This document shows, in pieces, positions 1 through 8,751 of a stretch of 64,000 bases of DNA. The notes under the pieces are model-generated. The model had not been told where the DNA came from. It made no database searches and worked only from the letters and a program-made list of their open reading frames with translations. The stretch is taken from positions 682,001-746,000 of the forward strand of contig NZ_CP045295.1 of NCBI RefSeq assembly GCF_009363095.1, written 5' to 3'. How positions within the stretch are numbered: position 1 is the first letter of the stretch; the number at the start of each line of letters is the position of its first letter. The stretch is from Paenibacillus cellulositrophicus (lineage in GTDB: Bacteria; Bacillota; Bacilli; Paenibacillales; Paenibacillaceae). Position numbers and translations under genes: made by a program.

Positions 1-296
1 GTAATGTCCACTAATGTAATCCGGACATCGACCCCGTTTCGGGCAGCCCAGCGCAGAATGCGGCGGTTCACATCTCCCGAGCCGGCGCCAATATCCAGCA
101 CCGATACCCTGTCCGGTCGGCCGAATTGACGCCACAACCGCTTGAACCCGTATAAGGATGGAGACGAAGCACCAAAGATCCGATTCAGTCGTCGCAAATG
201 GCGCAGCGCTTCCAGCAGCTCGTCGCCGCCCGTGCTGAAGTCGTCCATGTATTCCTCTTCCACGGCCCGCCGGTTTAACCGCTTAAAGGCCGGCAT
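1..296 (-). CDS. Class I SAM-dependent methyltransferase, N-terminal part (cut by window edge)
   Basis: Reading leftward from an ATG at 296, 98 residues are visible before the window ends. Residues 66-75 read VLDIGAGSGD, the glycine-rich SAM-binding motif I of class I methyltransferases, and the strand ending LVDI fits motif II. The start codon lies inside the last codons of the upstream type III polyketide synthase gene (14-base overlap in another frame), so the two are almost certainly cotranslated. Family knowledge: methyltransferases next to bacterial type III PKS genes O-methylate the alkylpyrone or alkylresorcinol product. That role is inferred from position. The C-terminal two thirds are not in the window. 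Confidence 0.8.
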   Translation of the reverse strand, partial: MPAFKRLNRRAVEEEYMDDFSTGGDELLEALRHLRRLNRIFGASSPSLYGFKRLWRQFGRPDRVSVLDIGAGSGDVNRRILRWAARNGVDVRITLVDI

Positions 297-1449
297 ACTC
301 ATAACTTGACTCCCGTTTCGTAACGAATGAAGGAACATACGTAAATCGAAGGAGTTCTGCAGTCAAGCCCGGGCCAAACGCCAGGGCCACTCCGGACCGT
401 TCACCCTCGCCTTGTTCCCTCAAACGCTCTCTCATCCCTTGTAGTACGAACAGCAGCGTCGCCGAGGATAAATTCCCGAAGTCCCGCAGCACGTTCCTAC
501 TGAATTCGGTCTGGATGTCCTCCAGCCCGAACAAATCCTGGACGGCATCTACGATGCCCCGTCCTCCCGGGTGAATCGCCCATAACGGCGGAAGTGCTCC
601 TCCGTCCAGCAGCCGGTCCACTTCATCCCGCAGGAACGTTCTGAGCAGCTTGGGGATATTGGGGGAGAGGTATAAATCGAAACCAGTGTCCCCGACCTCC
701 CAAATCATTTCGTCTGCAGAATCCGGAAGGAGCACAGAATGTCCTCCGCCGAGTTGGAACCCTCCCTGTTGGTCGGCTTCATCGGAGCTGACGATGCATG
801 CCGAAGCCCCGTCCCCAAAAAACGAAGCACCGAACAAGGCTTCTCGGGATCCCGAAGGCTGCAAGTGGATGGTGCACAGTTCGACGCAAACGATGAGCAC
901 CGTCGCGGCCGGGCTGGTAGACACGATTTGCTGTGCTAACTGAATCGCCCTCAAACCAGCGGCGCAACCTTGAAAGGTAAGCGGGATCCGCTGAATCCGC
1001 GCAGACAATCCAAGCCGATGAATCAAGGCAGTGTCTAATCCGGGAAGAAATTGACCGGTACAGCTTACCGTCAGAATGTGAGTGATTCCGGAAGCCTCCA
1101 CCCCCGCATCACGCATAGCTTCTTCAGCCGCCTTCTCCGCCAAAGGGACCGATTCTCTCCGGTACACCTCCATCCGCTTGGAGGTCGAAGGGGCGGCCTG
1201 CTGCTTGTCCGTGGACAGATACGTGCACTGATCGGCAGGTTTGAGGAAATCCTCCTCACAGGTGTACCTGACCTGGACTCCGCATTGCTTAAATATTCTT
1301 TTCGCCCACCTTAGCGCGTGGGGATCTTCACTTAACGAAGCTTCGATTTTGGCAAATACGTCATCCTGGCAAAGGCGGTGAGGCGGAAGCGCCGTACCGA
1401 TGCCCTGAATCAATGCCCTGCCTGCACCATGTTCACTGACCATCGTCAA
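283..1449 (-). CDS. Type III polyketide synthase (chalcone/stilbene synthase family)
   Basis: A 388-residue thiolase-fold enzyme of normal family length. The catalytic triad is visible: Cys162 in TFQGCAAG, His293 in WAIHPGG and Asn326 in FGNLSSAT (numbered from the TTG start). These enzymes extend acyl-CoA starters with malonyl-CoA and cyclise them to pyrones or resorcinols without an acyl carrier protein. The TTG at 1449 is preferred because a GGAGGTGAT ribosome binding site sits just in front of it; an ATG at 1467 would lie upstream of that site. The 3' end overlaps the methyltransferase start by 14 bases, giving a two-gene or longer operon like other Bacillota alkylpyrone loci. The product cannot be predicted. 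Confidence 0.93.
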   Translation of the reverse strand: MTMVSEHGAGRALIQGIGTALPPHRLCQDDVFAKIEASLSEDPHALRWAKRIFKQCGVQVRYTCEEDFLKPADQCTYLSTDKQQAAPSTSKRMEVYRRESVPLAEKAAEEAMRDAGVEASGITHILTVSCTGQFLPGLDTALIHRLGLSARIQRIPLTFQGCAAGLRAIQLAQQIVSTSPAATVLIVCVELCTIHLQPSGSREALFGASFFGDGASACIVSSDEADQQGGFQLGGGHSVLLPDSADEMIWEVGDTGFDLYLSPNIPKLLRTFLRDEVDRLLDGGALPPLWAIHPGGRGIVDAVQDLFGLEDIQTEFSRNVLRDFGNLSSATLLFVLQGMRERLREQGEGERSGVALAFGPGLTAELLRFTYVPSFVTKRESSYEYAGL

Positions 1450-1697
1450 AAGATCACCTCCATTCATTCATTTACGTCCCATTTACGCACATAAGCCTTA
1501 GAACAAGTATATTCACCGTAATAACGCATATGCGCCGTGAGGACAAATACCTGTTTGCCTGCTTTAGGTGGTATAAACCGGATGGATCGCTTTGTACAGA
1601 AATCTCCGACTTAAAAGGGAAAACCACCCTCCTGCTACTGATGCTTACCCGATTCCGGTCAGCGGAAAACGTGTGCACCAAAATAACGGCGTACACA

Positions 1698-1734
1698 AAA
1701 AGCAGGCATGGGGCTCATCCCCAATGCCTGCTTT
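1698..1734 (-). terminator. Intrinsic terminator of the M3 peptidase gene
   Basis: AGCAGGCAT-GGGG pairs with CCCC-A-ATGCCTGCT, and a T-run follows on the minus strand. It lies 29 bases past the M3 peptidase stop. Confidence 0.85.
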
Positions 1735-1762
1735 CTACATTTTTATTCGCAATTATTCATTT

Positions 1763-3457
1763 TTACAGCGCTTTGTCGTCCACATTGTTCAACCAGTTCT
1801 CAATGACGCCGATTACCGAAGCAACGGTGCCGTCTTTAAACGGCGACTGCAGTCCGGCAAGCTCCACAAGTCCGGTAAAGGAACGGGATCCTCCCGCCTG
1901 GCACAGTCTCAGGTAATCCGCCCAAGCCGCTTCGCGGTCCTCGTTCATCTTCTTCCAGAACTGGAACGCGCAAATTTGCGCCAGCGTATAATCGATGTAA
2001 TAGAACGGCGCCTGGAAGATATGCCCCTGTTTGTGCCAGAAGCCGCCCCGTTCCAGGTATTCGTTGTCCGGGTACTGCCGGTGCGGCAAATACTTCTTCT
2101 CGATTTCACGCCAAGCGCGTTTGCGCTCCTCCGGCGTCGCGTCCGGATTCTCATACACGTAGTGCTGGAATTCGTCAACGGATACCCCGTATGGAATGAA
2201 GAGAAGCGCACTGGACAGATGGTCAAAATGGTATTTCTCCGTGTCTTCCTTAAAGAAGTTATCCATCCACGGCCACGTGAAGAACTCCATGCTCATGGAA
2301 TGGATTTCGGCCGATTCATACGTAGGCCACATGTATTCCGGTACTTGATAATGACGGCTGGAATAGACCTGGAAGGCGTGGCCGGCTTCGTGCGTGAGAA
2401 CGTCAATATCACCGGAAGTGCCGTTGAAATTAGAGAAAATGAACGGCGATTCGTATTTGCTGATAAACGTGCAGTATCCGCCGCTTTGCTTGCCCTTTTT
2501 GCTGACGAGATCCATCAGCTCCCGGTCTACCATGAATTTGAAAAATTCGTCGGTTTCCGGAGACAGCTCCGCGTACATCTTCTTCCCTTGCTCCAAAATC
2601 CAGTCCGCATCCCCTTTTGGCGTCGCGTTCCCGGTCTTGAAGCTGAAATTGTCGTCATAGATCCGCAGGGAATCGACACCGATCCGCTCGCGCTGGCGTT
2701 CCTTCAGCTTCTGGGCTACGGGTACGATGTGTTCCAGCACTTGCTTCCGGAAGTTGGCCACCATGTCGGCGTCATAGTCCGTACGGTTCATGCGAATGTA
2801 GGCAAGCTCAACGTAATTTTTATAACCGAGCTTTTGAGCCATGCGCGTCCGGGTTTTCACGAGTTCATCGTAGATCCGGTCAAAATCCTGCTCATGCTCC
2901 GCCATGAAGGAATATCTCGCCTCCGACGCTCTCCGGCGCAGGTCGCGGTCCGGCGACAGCTCAAACGGCAGCAGCTGGGACAGCGTCCGCTCCTCACCTT
3001 CGAACGGAATCTTCGCAGAGGCGATGAGCTGACTGTACTCGGTGGCCAGCTTGTTATTGAGCTGCATATCCTCGATGATATCCGGATGGAAGGAATTAAG
3101 CGCCAGCTCGGCAAGCTTGAACAGTTGCGCTCCCCACTTGGCTTCGAGTTCACTTCTGAATTTGGACTCTACCAGCGCTTTATAATAATCGGTTATGTAT
3201 TCTTGATAGACCGGACTTGCTTCATCGATGTATTCTTGTTCGGCCTTGTAAAATTCATCGTTCGTATCGATGGAATGGCGAATGACGGCAATCTCTGCCA
3301 TGCTTTCGAATTCGCTGCGCAGCTTGTTGATATCGGACATGGCCTTGTCCTGCTCTTCAAAGGAAGCCGCCTGCTCGAACTGCTGGATCAGTTGTTTAAA
3401 CCGTTGTTCAATTTCTTTCACGTCTGGCCGCTTGTATTCGTACTCGCTGAACTTCAT
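1763..3457 (-). CDS. M3 family oligoendopeptidase (zinc metallopeptidase)
   Basis: A 564-residue cytoplasmic oligopeptidase. The zinc motif HEAGH is at residues 356-360 and the likely third ligand Glu384 is in ESAEIH. The length and the lack of a long N-terminal extension match the M3 subgroup usually described as oligoendopeptidase but not PepF. It probably trims short peptides from protein turnover or from the peptide importer at 21.8-27.5 kb. It is a monocistronic unit with its own -35/-10 element at 3494-3521 and a terminator at 1698-1734. No signal peptide is seen. Confidence 0.93.
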   Translation of the reverse strand: MKFSEYEYKRPDVKEIEQRFKQLIQQFEQAASFEEQDKAMSDINKLRSEFESMAEIAVIRHSIDTNDEFYKAEQEYIDEASPVYQEYITDYYKALVESKFRSELEAKWGAQLFKLAELALNSFHPDIIEDMQLNNKLATEYSQLIASAKIPFEGEERTLSQLLPFELSPDRDLRRRASEARYSFMAEHEQDFDRIYDELVKTRTRMAQKLGYKNYVELAYIRMNRTDYDADMVANFRKQVLEHIVPVAQKLKERQRERIGVDSLRIYDDNFSFKTGNATPKGDADWILEQGKKMYAELSPETDEFFKFMVDRELMDLVSKKGKQSGGYCTFISKYESPFIFSNFNGTSGDIDVLTHEAGHAFQVYSSRHYQVPEYMWPTYESAEIHSMSMEFFTWPWMDNFFKEDTEKYHFDHLSSALLFIPYGVSVDEFQHYVYENPDATPEERKRAWREIEKKYLPHRQYPDNEYLERGGFWHKQGHIFQAPFYYIDYTLAQICAFQFWKKMNEDREAAWADYLRLCQAGGSRSFTGLVELAGLQSPFKDGTVASVIGVIENWLNNVDDKAL

Positions 3458-3493
3458 GCATCACGCATCCCTTCTTGATTGGCTTTCGTTACC

Positions 3494-3521
3494 ATTATAC
3501 TAGAGATTCAGGCTTAGACAA
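3494..3521 (-). promoter_or_regulatory. Sigma-A type promoter of the M3 peptidase gene
   Basis: On the minus strand TTGTCT (3521-3516), a 16-base spacer and TATAAT (3499-3494) lie about 40 bases before the ATG. Confidence 0.7.
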
Positions 3522-3702
3522 CAGATACGTCAAAAAAAATTTAATGTTCGTGAAAGCACTTCCCGTTAGTCAAATTTCTATAAGCTTCCCTACATGGAAT
3601 GGCTATATTTTACAGATGGATCCATAGTAAGGTTCCGAGAATTGCCCAATATTAACCGCGCTTATGCTTATATCCTCGTTCTTCCCTTTTTACCATTGGT
3701 TG

Positions 3703-3734
3703 TGTTATATTAGTTCGTACCTAAAAATATTAGG
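3703..3734 (+). promoter_or_regulatory. Extended -10 promoter with adjoining palindromic operator
   Basis: TG-T-TATATT at 3703-3711 looks like an extended -10 box. Directly downstream, CCTAA-N5-TTAGG at 3720-3734 is a perfect 15-base palindrome, followed by another CCTAAA half-site near 3740. It sits where a repressor would block early transcription of the HTH-deformylase pair, so it is a plausible autoregulatory site for the HTH protein encoded just downstream. Confidence 0.5.
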
Positions 3735-3791
3735 CATCACCTAAATGGTTGAATATACATATACTGAATATACAAAGGTGGTTTGAAAGCG

Positions 3792-4031
3792 ATGCTGATA
3801 TGGATGCTGCGCCAAGTGATGGCAGAACGCGGAATTTGGACGGGAGCGGCACTGGCCCGTCTACTGAAAGACAAAGCCGGCTACGAGCTGTCTCCCCCCT
3901 CGATCAGCGCCCTGCTGAACGACAATCCGAAGCAGATAAAGGCCGATACGATGGATGCGCTGTGCACAGCTCTCGACTGCACTCCTAGCGACTTATGGCA
4001 TCATACCCCATCGAACGTTAGAGGGGCCTAG
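3792..4031 (+). CDS. Small XRE/Cro-type HTH transcriptional regulator
   Basis: A 79-residue protein that is essentially one lambda-repressor-like helix-turn-helix, with the pattern TGAALARLL followed by LSPPSISALLN and a closing DALCTALDCTPSDLW helix. This matches the stand-alone Cro/YozG-type HTH group. The ATG at 3792 has AAAGGTGG ten bases upstream; a TTG at 3783 is also in frame but almost touches that site. The gene ends 28 bases before the peptide deformylase start, so the two probably share a transcript. A palindrome at 3720-3734 is a candidate target. Confidence 0.82.
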   Translation: MLIWMLRQVMAERGIWTGAALARLLKDKAGYELSPPSISALLNDNPKQIKADTMDALCTALDCTPSDLWHHTPSNVRGA

Positions 4032-4059
4032 ACGTTTATTGAAACTGGAGGTAACAAGC

Positions 4060-4575
4060 ATGTCGGAAAAAGAAATTCTTCCCTTCGGAGATCCGATTCT
4101 CCGCAAAAAAGCCAAACCCGTTACGGAAATAACGCCGAGAATTCACAAGCTGCTGGATGATATGGCGGATACACTGTACGCAGAAGAAGGCAGAGCCGGC
4201 CTGGCCGCACCGCAGATCGGCATTCTCCGCAGGGTGATCGTCATGGACTGCGGGGACGGGCTCATTGAGCTGATCAATCCGGTGCTGCTCGAGCACGCCG
4301 GAGAGCAGGCCGGACCGGAAGCCTGCTTATCCTACCCCGGGTATACCGGTATCGTGAAGCGGGCGAAATACGTGAAGATCAGTACGTTAACCCGTGAGGG
4401 TAAAACGATTGTAATGGAGGCAGAGGATTATTTGGCACGCTGCATTCAGCATGAGATGGACCATCTCGACGGAATTTTGTACATCGACCATATCCAAAAC
4501 GGGGAGCTGTTTGTCAATCGGACGGAACGCAGAGCGGATTTGATGGCTGCCTTAAAGCTGACCCAGAACGTATAG
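4060..4575 (+). CDS. def: Peptide deformylase
   Basis: A 171-residue metal-dependent hydrolase that removes the formyl group from nascent protein N-termini. The three family motifs are present: GLAAPQIG (motif I, canonical GxGLAAxQ), EACLSYPG (motif II, usually EGCLS, so Gly to Ala here) and QHEMDHLDG (motif III with the HExxH zinc/iron ligands). The start has a good CTGGAGG site 9 bases upstream. It is not next to fmt, as is common for main deformylase genes, but follows a small HTH regulator. It may therefore be a second, regulated deformylase, which is an inference. Confidence 0.95.
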   Translation: MSEKEILPFGDPILRKKAKPVTEITPRIHKLLDDMADTLYAEEGRAGLAAPQIGILRRVIVMDCGDGLIELINPVLLEHAGEQAGPEACLSYPGYTGIVKRAKYVKISTLTREGKTIVMEAEDYLARCIQHEMDHLDGILYIDHIQNGELFVNRTERRADLMAALKLTQNV

Positions 4576-4641
4576 CTGCACCTCTATGCTCTTAGTGACA
4601 TCTCATCAAGTCTCATTATAAGTCCCCACATATGAAAAAAT

Positions 4642-4688
4642 AAGGAGCTGTCCAAAGGTCATTCACGACCCGGGGACGGCTCCTTTTT
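4642..4688 (+). terminator. Intrinsic terminator after def
   Basis: AAGGAGCTGTCC pairs with GGGACGGCTCCTT, followed by a T-run. It lies between the convergent def and aldo/keto reductase genes. Confidence 0.85.
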
Positions 4689-4707
4689 ATAAAGAAAAAT
4701 AATGTTA

Positions 4708-5616
4708 TTAACGGTGAGCTGTATACTGATTAGCCTTACTAAAGCTGCGAATCTGCTCGATCTCCTCGTCCGTGAGCGCCGGAGCGTCTCCAGCCGCAGT
4801 ATTGTGGATCAGCTGCTCCAGGGAGCTTGCTCCCGCGATGGCCGTCGCCACTACCGGATTCGCCAAGGCGTACCGGATCGCGGTCTGCCCCATACTGCGG
4901 TCATTCTTGACAAGGCGCTGCAATTGCTCACGGATCTGGATCAGTTCGTCGGAACTGTAATCCAAGTACCCCTTCGCCACTTTCGCTCCGCCCTGCTCGG
5001 TCAGGACACCGGAAGCCACCGGTCCGCGGGCAATGACACTGATATGGTTATCGGCCAGTAAAGGCAGCACCTCTTCCTCTGGGCGGCGGTCCAGAATGCT
5101 GTACTGGCTCATGACGCTGACGATTCCGGAACGCTTTACGTATTCCCGGATCACGTTCGGACGGATCGACGAAATGCCGTAATAGCGGATCACGCCCTCC
5201 TGCTTCAGCTCCTCAAACGCCTCAATCGTCTCGTCAATCGGATCGTCCAGCGTACCGCCATGGAGCTGGTACAAATCGATATAATCCGTTTGGAAGCGGC
5301 GAAGGCTTTCTTTTACCGCAGAGCGGATATACGCTTTGGAAGGGTCCCATACCCAGCCTTCTTTACCAGGAATTCTCCGGTTTCCTACCTTCGTCGCCAG
5401 AACAACGTCCTGCCGGCGTCCGCGGATCGCCTTACCGACAATTTCTTCGTTTCTGCCGCTGTCGTAAAGATCCGCGGTGTCCAAAAAATTCACGCCCCGC
5501 TCCAGCGCCGCGTGAACGATTCGCTCAGCCTGCGCCTCATCGGTTCCCAAGGACATGCAGCCCAGCCCGATCTCGCTGATGTTCAGTTCCGATGTTCCCA
5601 ATTGGTTCCTTTTCAT
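4708..5616 (-). CDS. Aldo/keto reductase
   Basis: A 302-residue NADPH-dependent (beta/alpha)8 oxidoreductase. The catalytic set is visible: Asp and Tyr in DTADLYDSG, Lys in VLATKVGN and His in YQLHGGT. The C-terminal AIAGASSLEQL region matches the cofactor-binding loop typical of the family. The ATG at 5616 has an AGGTG site upstream; an in-frame GTG three codons earlier overlaps that site. It lies 27 bases after the end of the DUF445 gene at 5644 on the same strand, so the two probably form an operon. The substrate is unknown. Confidence 0.93.
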   Translation of the reverse strand: MKRNQLGTSELNISEIGLGCMSLGTDEAQAERIVHAALERGVNFLDTADLYDSGRNEEIVGKAIRGRRQDVVLATKVGNRRIPGKEGWVWDPSKAYIRSAVKESLRRFQTDYIDLYQLHGGTLDDPIDETIEAFEELKQEGVIRYYGISSIRPNVIREYVKRSGIVSVMSQYSILDRRPEEEVLPLLADNHISVIARGPVASGVLTEQGGAKVAKGYLDYSSDELIQIREQLQRLVKNDRSMGQTAIRYALANPVVATAIAGASSLEQLIHNTAAGDAPALTDEEIEQIRSFSKANQYTAHR

Positions 5617-5643
5617 TAATTTCACCTGTCCCTTCCCCTGAAC

Positions 5644-6897
5644 TTACCCGTTTAAAATCAGCAAATGAATGGCGCTCAGCACGATGCCGATCACGAATCC
5701 GCAAATCGCGCCGTTGACCCGGATCCACTGCAGGTCGCTGCCGACCTTCTCCTCCAGCATGTTGACGAGCGACTGATCGTCCAGCTTGTCCAGATTTTCC
5801 CGAACCAGCACGCCGATGCGATAGTAATTGGATTCCACCAGCTGAACGATCATTGCCAGAATCCCTTGTTCCCACCGGTGGGTAAGCTCTTCCTTGGATT
5901 GCAACAAATCATGGCACCAGCGGAACAGACGAATCCATATACGCCCGCCGCGCTCCTGTTCGGCTTCCATCCACTGCAGCAGACGTTCACGCAAATGGTT
6001 CAGCTGGCCGGCAATCCATGCTTCCGCGTTCTCAGAGCTCAGCTTGTCATCCAGCCATCCCTTTACGCGGCTTTCCGTTTCCGGACTGTCGGCTACTTGG
6101 GACAAACGCTCCCGGATGCCTTTGACAACCCGTTCCCGGTATGGACTTTCCGGATTCGCCACTTCAAGCAATGCCGAGAGGATCAGCTTCTTCAGAATCG
6201 CTCCCATTTTCTCCTCGTTCATAAAACCCAGCATGGCCTGAACGGCAAAGCCCTTCATTCCTCCAAGCTGAAGCTCGTCCAGTTTGGCATGCGCCAGCTT
6301 GCCGAGCATCATTTCGTTGTCCGGGTTGTTCACCCATTCTGCGGCATACAGCAGTCCGTAGTCCAATACCTTCTCGTCCAACTGGTGCGCTTCCGTCTCT
6401 TTGACCGCACGGTTTAACAATTCGGTGATGTTCCGGCTATGAATGTACCGAAGCACCATGTCCCGGATGTGCGGGGCCGCTTTCTCCAGCGGCAGTTCGC
6501 GAACAGCCTGCTCCAGCGAAGACAGGAGCTTCATGCGGACTTCTTTCCGCCGAATCAGCTTGAACAGCCCGGTCGACACAGACTGGAACAGCTTCATCTG
6601 CCGAAGTCTGGACGTGATGCTTTCCTTATTCAGAAGTTCGGTTTCCAATGCGGAAATGAGCGAATTGACGATTTTGTTGCGGTTTTTGAGCAGCAGCGAC
6701 GTGTGTGGGATCGGAATCCCCATCGGATGGCGAAACAAGGCGGTGACCGCAAACCAGTCGGCAAATCCGCCGACGAGTCCGGCTTCAAAGCCTCCCAGCA
6801 GCAGCTTAACCCACGAATTTTGCGGCAGGAAAAGCATGACGAGAAAGCCCGCACCCATAACAGCCAGGGAATACCCGGCCAAATATCTGGATTTCAA
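5644..6897 (-). CDS. DUF445 family membrane protein
   Basis: A roughly 417-residue protein with an N-terminal hydrophobic segment (YSLAVMGAGFLVMLFL), a second one around GGFEAGLVGGFADWFAVTALF, a long soluble middle and a C-terminal membrane anchor (ICGFVIGIVLSAIHLLIL). The FADWFAVTALFRHPMG stretch is the conserved signature of DUF445 (YheB/YjiN type). The molecular function of the family is unknown. A TTG at 6897 has a GGGGG site at good spacing, while ATGs at 6912 and 6927 lie further upstream. It is followed closely by the aldo/keto reductase gene. Confidence 0.88.
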   Translation of the reverse strand: MKSRYLAGYSLAVMGAGFLVMLFLPQNSWVKLLLGGFEAGLVGGFADWFAVTALFRHPMGIPIPHTSLLLKNRNKIVNSLISALETELLNKESITSRLRQMKLFQSVSTGLFKLIRRKEVRMKLLSSLEQAVRELPLEKAAPHIRDMVLRYIHSRNITELLNRAVKETEAHQLDEKVLDYGLLYAAEWVNNPDNEMMLGKLAHAKLDELQLGGMKGFAVQAMLGFMNEEKMGAILKKLILSALLEVANPESPYRERVVKGIRERLSQVADSPETESRVKGWLDDKLSSENAEAWIAGQLNHLRERLLQWMEAEQERGGRIWIRLFRWCHDLLQSKEELTHRWEQGILAMIVQLVESNYYRIGVLVRENLDKLDDQSLVNMLEEKVGSDLQWIRVNGAICGFVIGIVLSAIHLLILNG

Positions 6898-7099
6898 TCT
6901 GCATACCCCCATATGTACATATACCATGATGGCGTCGATTCGACTTGCTTCAATGACCGATCACGCTATCAAACTATTAACCATATTGTAGCCCATTTGT
7001 TTCGTTTACAGCCGAAAAACCCGGGCTCGCGAAAAACTCCCGGCTTCCCGGGAGTCTGCTGTCTGCACATCATGATTCCAGATGTCCGTTAACAGGGCA

Positions 7100-7552
7100 T
7101 CAGGAATAAGACTGCTTCGGCTCGCGGCGGAAGATCACGGACAGAATAATGGCCACGATGCCGATATTAATCGCGATATCCGCGATATTCATAATGCCTG
7201 TCATGCGGCCGAGGACGATAAAATCGGTAACCTTGCCAAACAGCACCCGGTCGATCGCATTGCCGATCGCCCCGCCGACGAGAAAGCCCGTAGCCAGCTC
7301 CATCCATGTCCCCTTAAGCACGCCTTTGGTCCGGTAATAGATAATGACGGCCGTAACAAACACCGCAAATACGACAAATAACTTGCCGTAGCCCTGGAAC
7401 GAGCTGAACGCGGCTCCGGAATTTTGGTAGTACTCAAAATGAACGTACGGGTCAAGAAAAGGCCTCGAACCTCCGACGACCATGGATGAGCGGACCCAGA
7501 GCTTGCTCAGTTGGTCGATCGCAATGACGATCAGCGATATGATGTAAAACAT
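7100..7552 (-). CDS. lspA: Lipoprotein signal peptidase (signal peptidase II)
   Basis: A 150-residue integral membrane aspartyl protease that cleaves prolipoprotein signal peptides after diacylglyceryl transfer. The catalytic aspartates are Asp101 in GNAIDRV and Asp125 in MNIADIAINIG, and the conserved NSGAAFS loop is at 44-50. Four transmembrane helices are evident. The gene has an AGAGGTG site before ATG 7552. It would process the several lipoproteins encoded in this window, including the three ABC binding proteins and the beta-propeller lipoprotein. In many Bacillota lspA sits beside rluD and dksA/ileS; that context is absent here. Confidence 0.96.
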   Translation of the reverse strand: MFYIISLIVIAIDQLSKLWVRSSMVVGGSRPFLDPYVHFEYYQNSGAAFSSFQGYGKLFVVFAVFVTAVIIYYRTKGVLKGTWMELATGFLVGGAIGNAIDRVLFGKVTDFIVLGRMTGIMNIADIAINIGIVAIILSVIFRREPKQSYS

Positions 7553-7753
7553 AATAATGATGCACCTCTTTCCCTCTGCGTCCGTTGTCTCATTTCCCCT
7601 TGTTCAGCGAAAGAACAAAACGGGTAGAGACGCCGATGCCGACCCTTTCTAATGGAGCCATGCAGCATGCCTGTATGTCCATTATGCGTCAGATCGCTCT
7701 GCGTACACAAGTTTGACTCCGATCCTGCAGCTGCTGGCTGCCACGAACTTGCC

Positions 7754-8422
7754 TCAATCCCCTCCAGGGACGGCTACATCCGGGCTGAACACCGGCCGCG
7801 AATCCATTTCCCCCGGGCGTACCGGGTAGAGCGTTCCGTTCAGCGCAAAGGATACCCTGCCCGTCTCCTCTGAAACGACAAGGATCAGCGCATCGCATAT
7901 TTCTGACAGCCCCAACGCGGCCCGATGACGGGTTCCAAGCTTCCCCTCGCGCAGCGCTTTGGAAACCGGGAGCACATTGCCGGCGGAGACGATTTGGTTC
8001 TTGTCGACCAGCACCGCCCCATCGTGCAGCGGTCCCCCCGGATAAAAAATCGATTCCAGCAGGGTATGCGACACGTCTGCCCCTACCCGTATGCCGGAAT
8101 GCACCAGCGGCGGGAGCGCATCGTTTCTTTTGACGACGATGAGCGCCCCGTGATTCCGCTCCGACAGATGCTGCAGCGCCGTGGACAATGCTACGTAGCG
8201 ATCTGTATAAGGCGACAGATACGCATTCAGATAATAGGATGCGGCCGTCATCTGCATGTCGGTAAAGACGCTGTGGATCTGCTCAAACTCATTCAGAATG
8301 CAGCATTCCTTCTGGTCGATCGTCGCCAGCATGCTCTCGATTTCCGCCTTAATAGTGGACAGGCTCTTTTTCAGATGGACCTGTATCGTTTCAGACAGAC
8401 CCAGCTCATCTTCATTGTTCAC
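7754..8422 (-). CDS. cdaS: Sporulation-type diadenylate cyclase (CdaS-like)
   Basis: A 222-residue cytosolic enzyme making c-di-AMP from two ATP. The DAC (DisA-N) domain spans about residues 75-210 with the signature DGA (134-136) in GGPLHDGAVLV and RHR (165-167) in LGTRHRAALGLSE. The N-terminal helical region of about 70 residues, with no transmembrane segment, distinguishes it from CdaA and matches the autoinhibitory YojJ-type region of CdaS. The start is GTG with GGAAAGGTGAG upstream. A small acidic protein gene lies 56 bases upstream on the same strand. Forespore expression is known for Bacillus CdaS; it is only inferred here. Confidence 0.88.
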   Translation of the reverse strand: MNNEDELGLSETIQVHLKKSLSTIKAEIESMLATIDQKECCILNEFEQIHSVFTDMQMTAASYYLNAYLSPYTDRYVALSTALQHLSERNHGALIVVKRNDALPPLVHSGIRVGADVSHTLLESIFYPGGPLHDGAVLVDKNQIVSAGNVLPVSKALREGKLGTRHRAALGLSEICDALILVVSEETGRVSFALNGTLYPVRPGEMDSRPVFSPDVAVPGGD

Positions 8423-8478
8423 GTCGGCTCACCTTTCCTTATAGCTTAAAATATAGACTGCTCCGTCCAGCCTTCCGA

Positions 8479-8751
8479 CTATTCGCCGTCTTCCATCGTA
8501 TCCATCGCGGCATCAAGCAGCGCATCAAACAGGTCATCGTCCTCTTCCAGCCGCGCATCGGCCTGAAGCATCTCCTCTTCGCTGCCCGATTCGTCCGCAT
8601 AGTTCAGGCTGTAATCCCAATCATCGCCCTTCTTGCTGAAAAAGGTAACCTCATACTTGGACTTATGTCCCTCCAAAGTAAAAATGGTGTGCCCCACGTA
8701 GTGTCGTTCCTCGTCCAGCTTCATCCCGGCTTCGATAATTGTAAAGTCCAT
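8479..8751 (-). CDS. Small acidic protein of unknown function
   Basis: A 90-residue protein with an N-terminal beta-rich half (EERHYVGHTIFTLEGHKSKY) and a strongly acidic C-terminal half rich in Glu and Asp. It has no signal peptide or membrane segment. An AAGGAG site precedes ATG 8751. It is upstream of, and codirectional with, the diadenylate cyclase gene with a 56-base gap, so cotranscription is possible. No family was recognised with confidence. The coding call rests on the ribosome site, the clean frame and the gene-sized gap. Confidence 0.75.
   Translation of the reverse strand: MDFTIIEAGMKLDEERHYVGHTIFTLEGHKSKYEVTFFSKKGDDWDYSLNYADESGSEEEMLQADARLEEDDDLFDALLDAAMDTMEDGE

Noticed and set aside
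1592..3478. 628-residue rightward open frame antisense to the M3 peptidase
   Set aside because: It is the mirror of the real gene, rich in Arg, Leu and Phe with no family pattern. The minus-strand peptidase has HEAGH, a promoter and a terminator.
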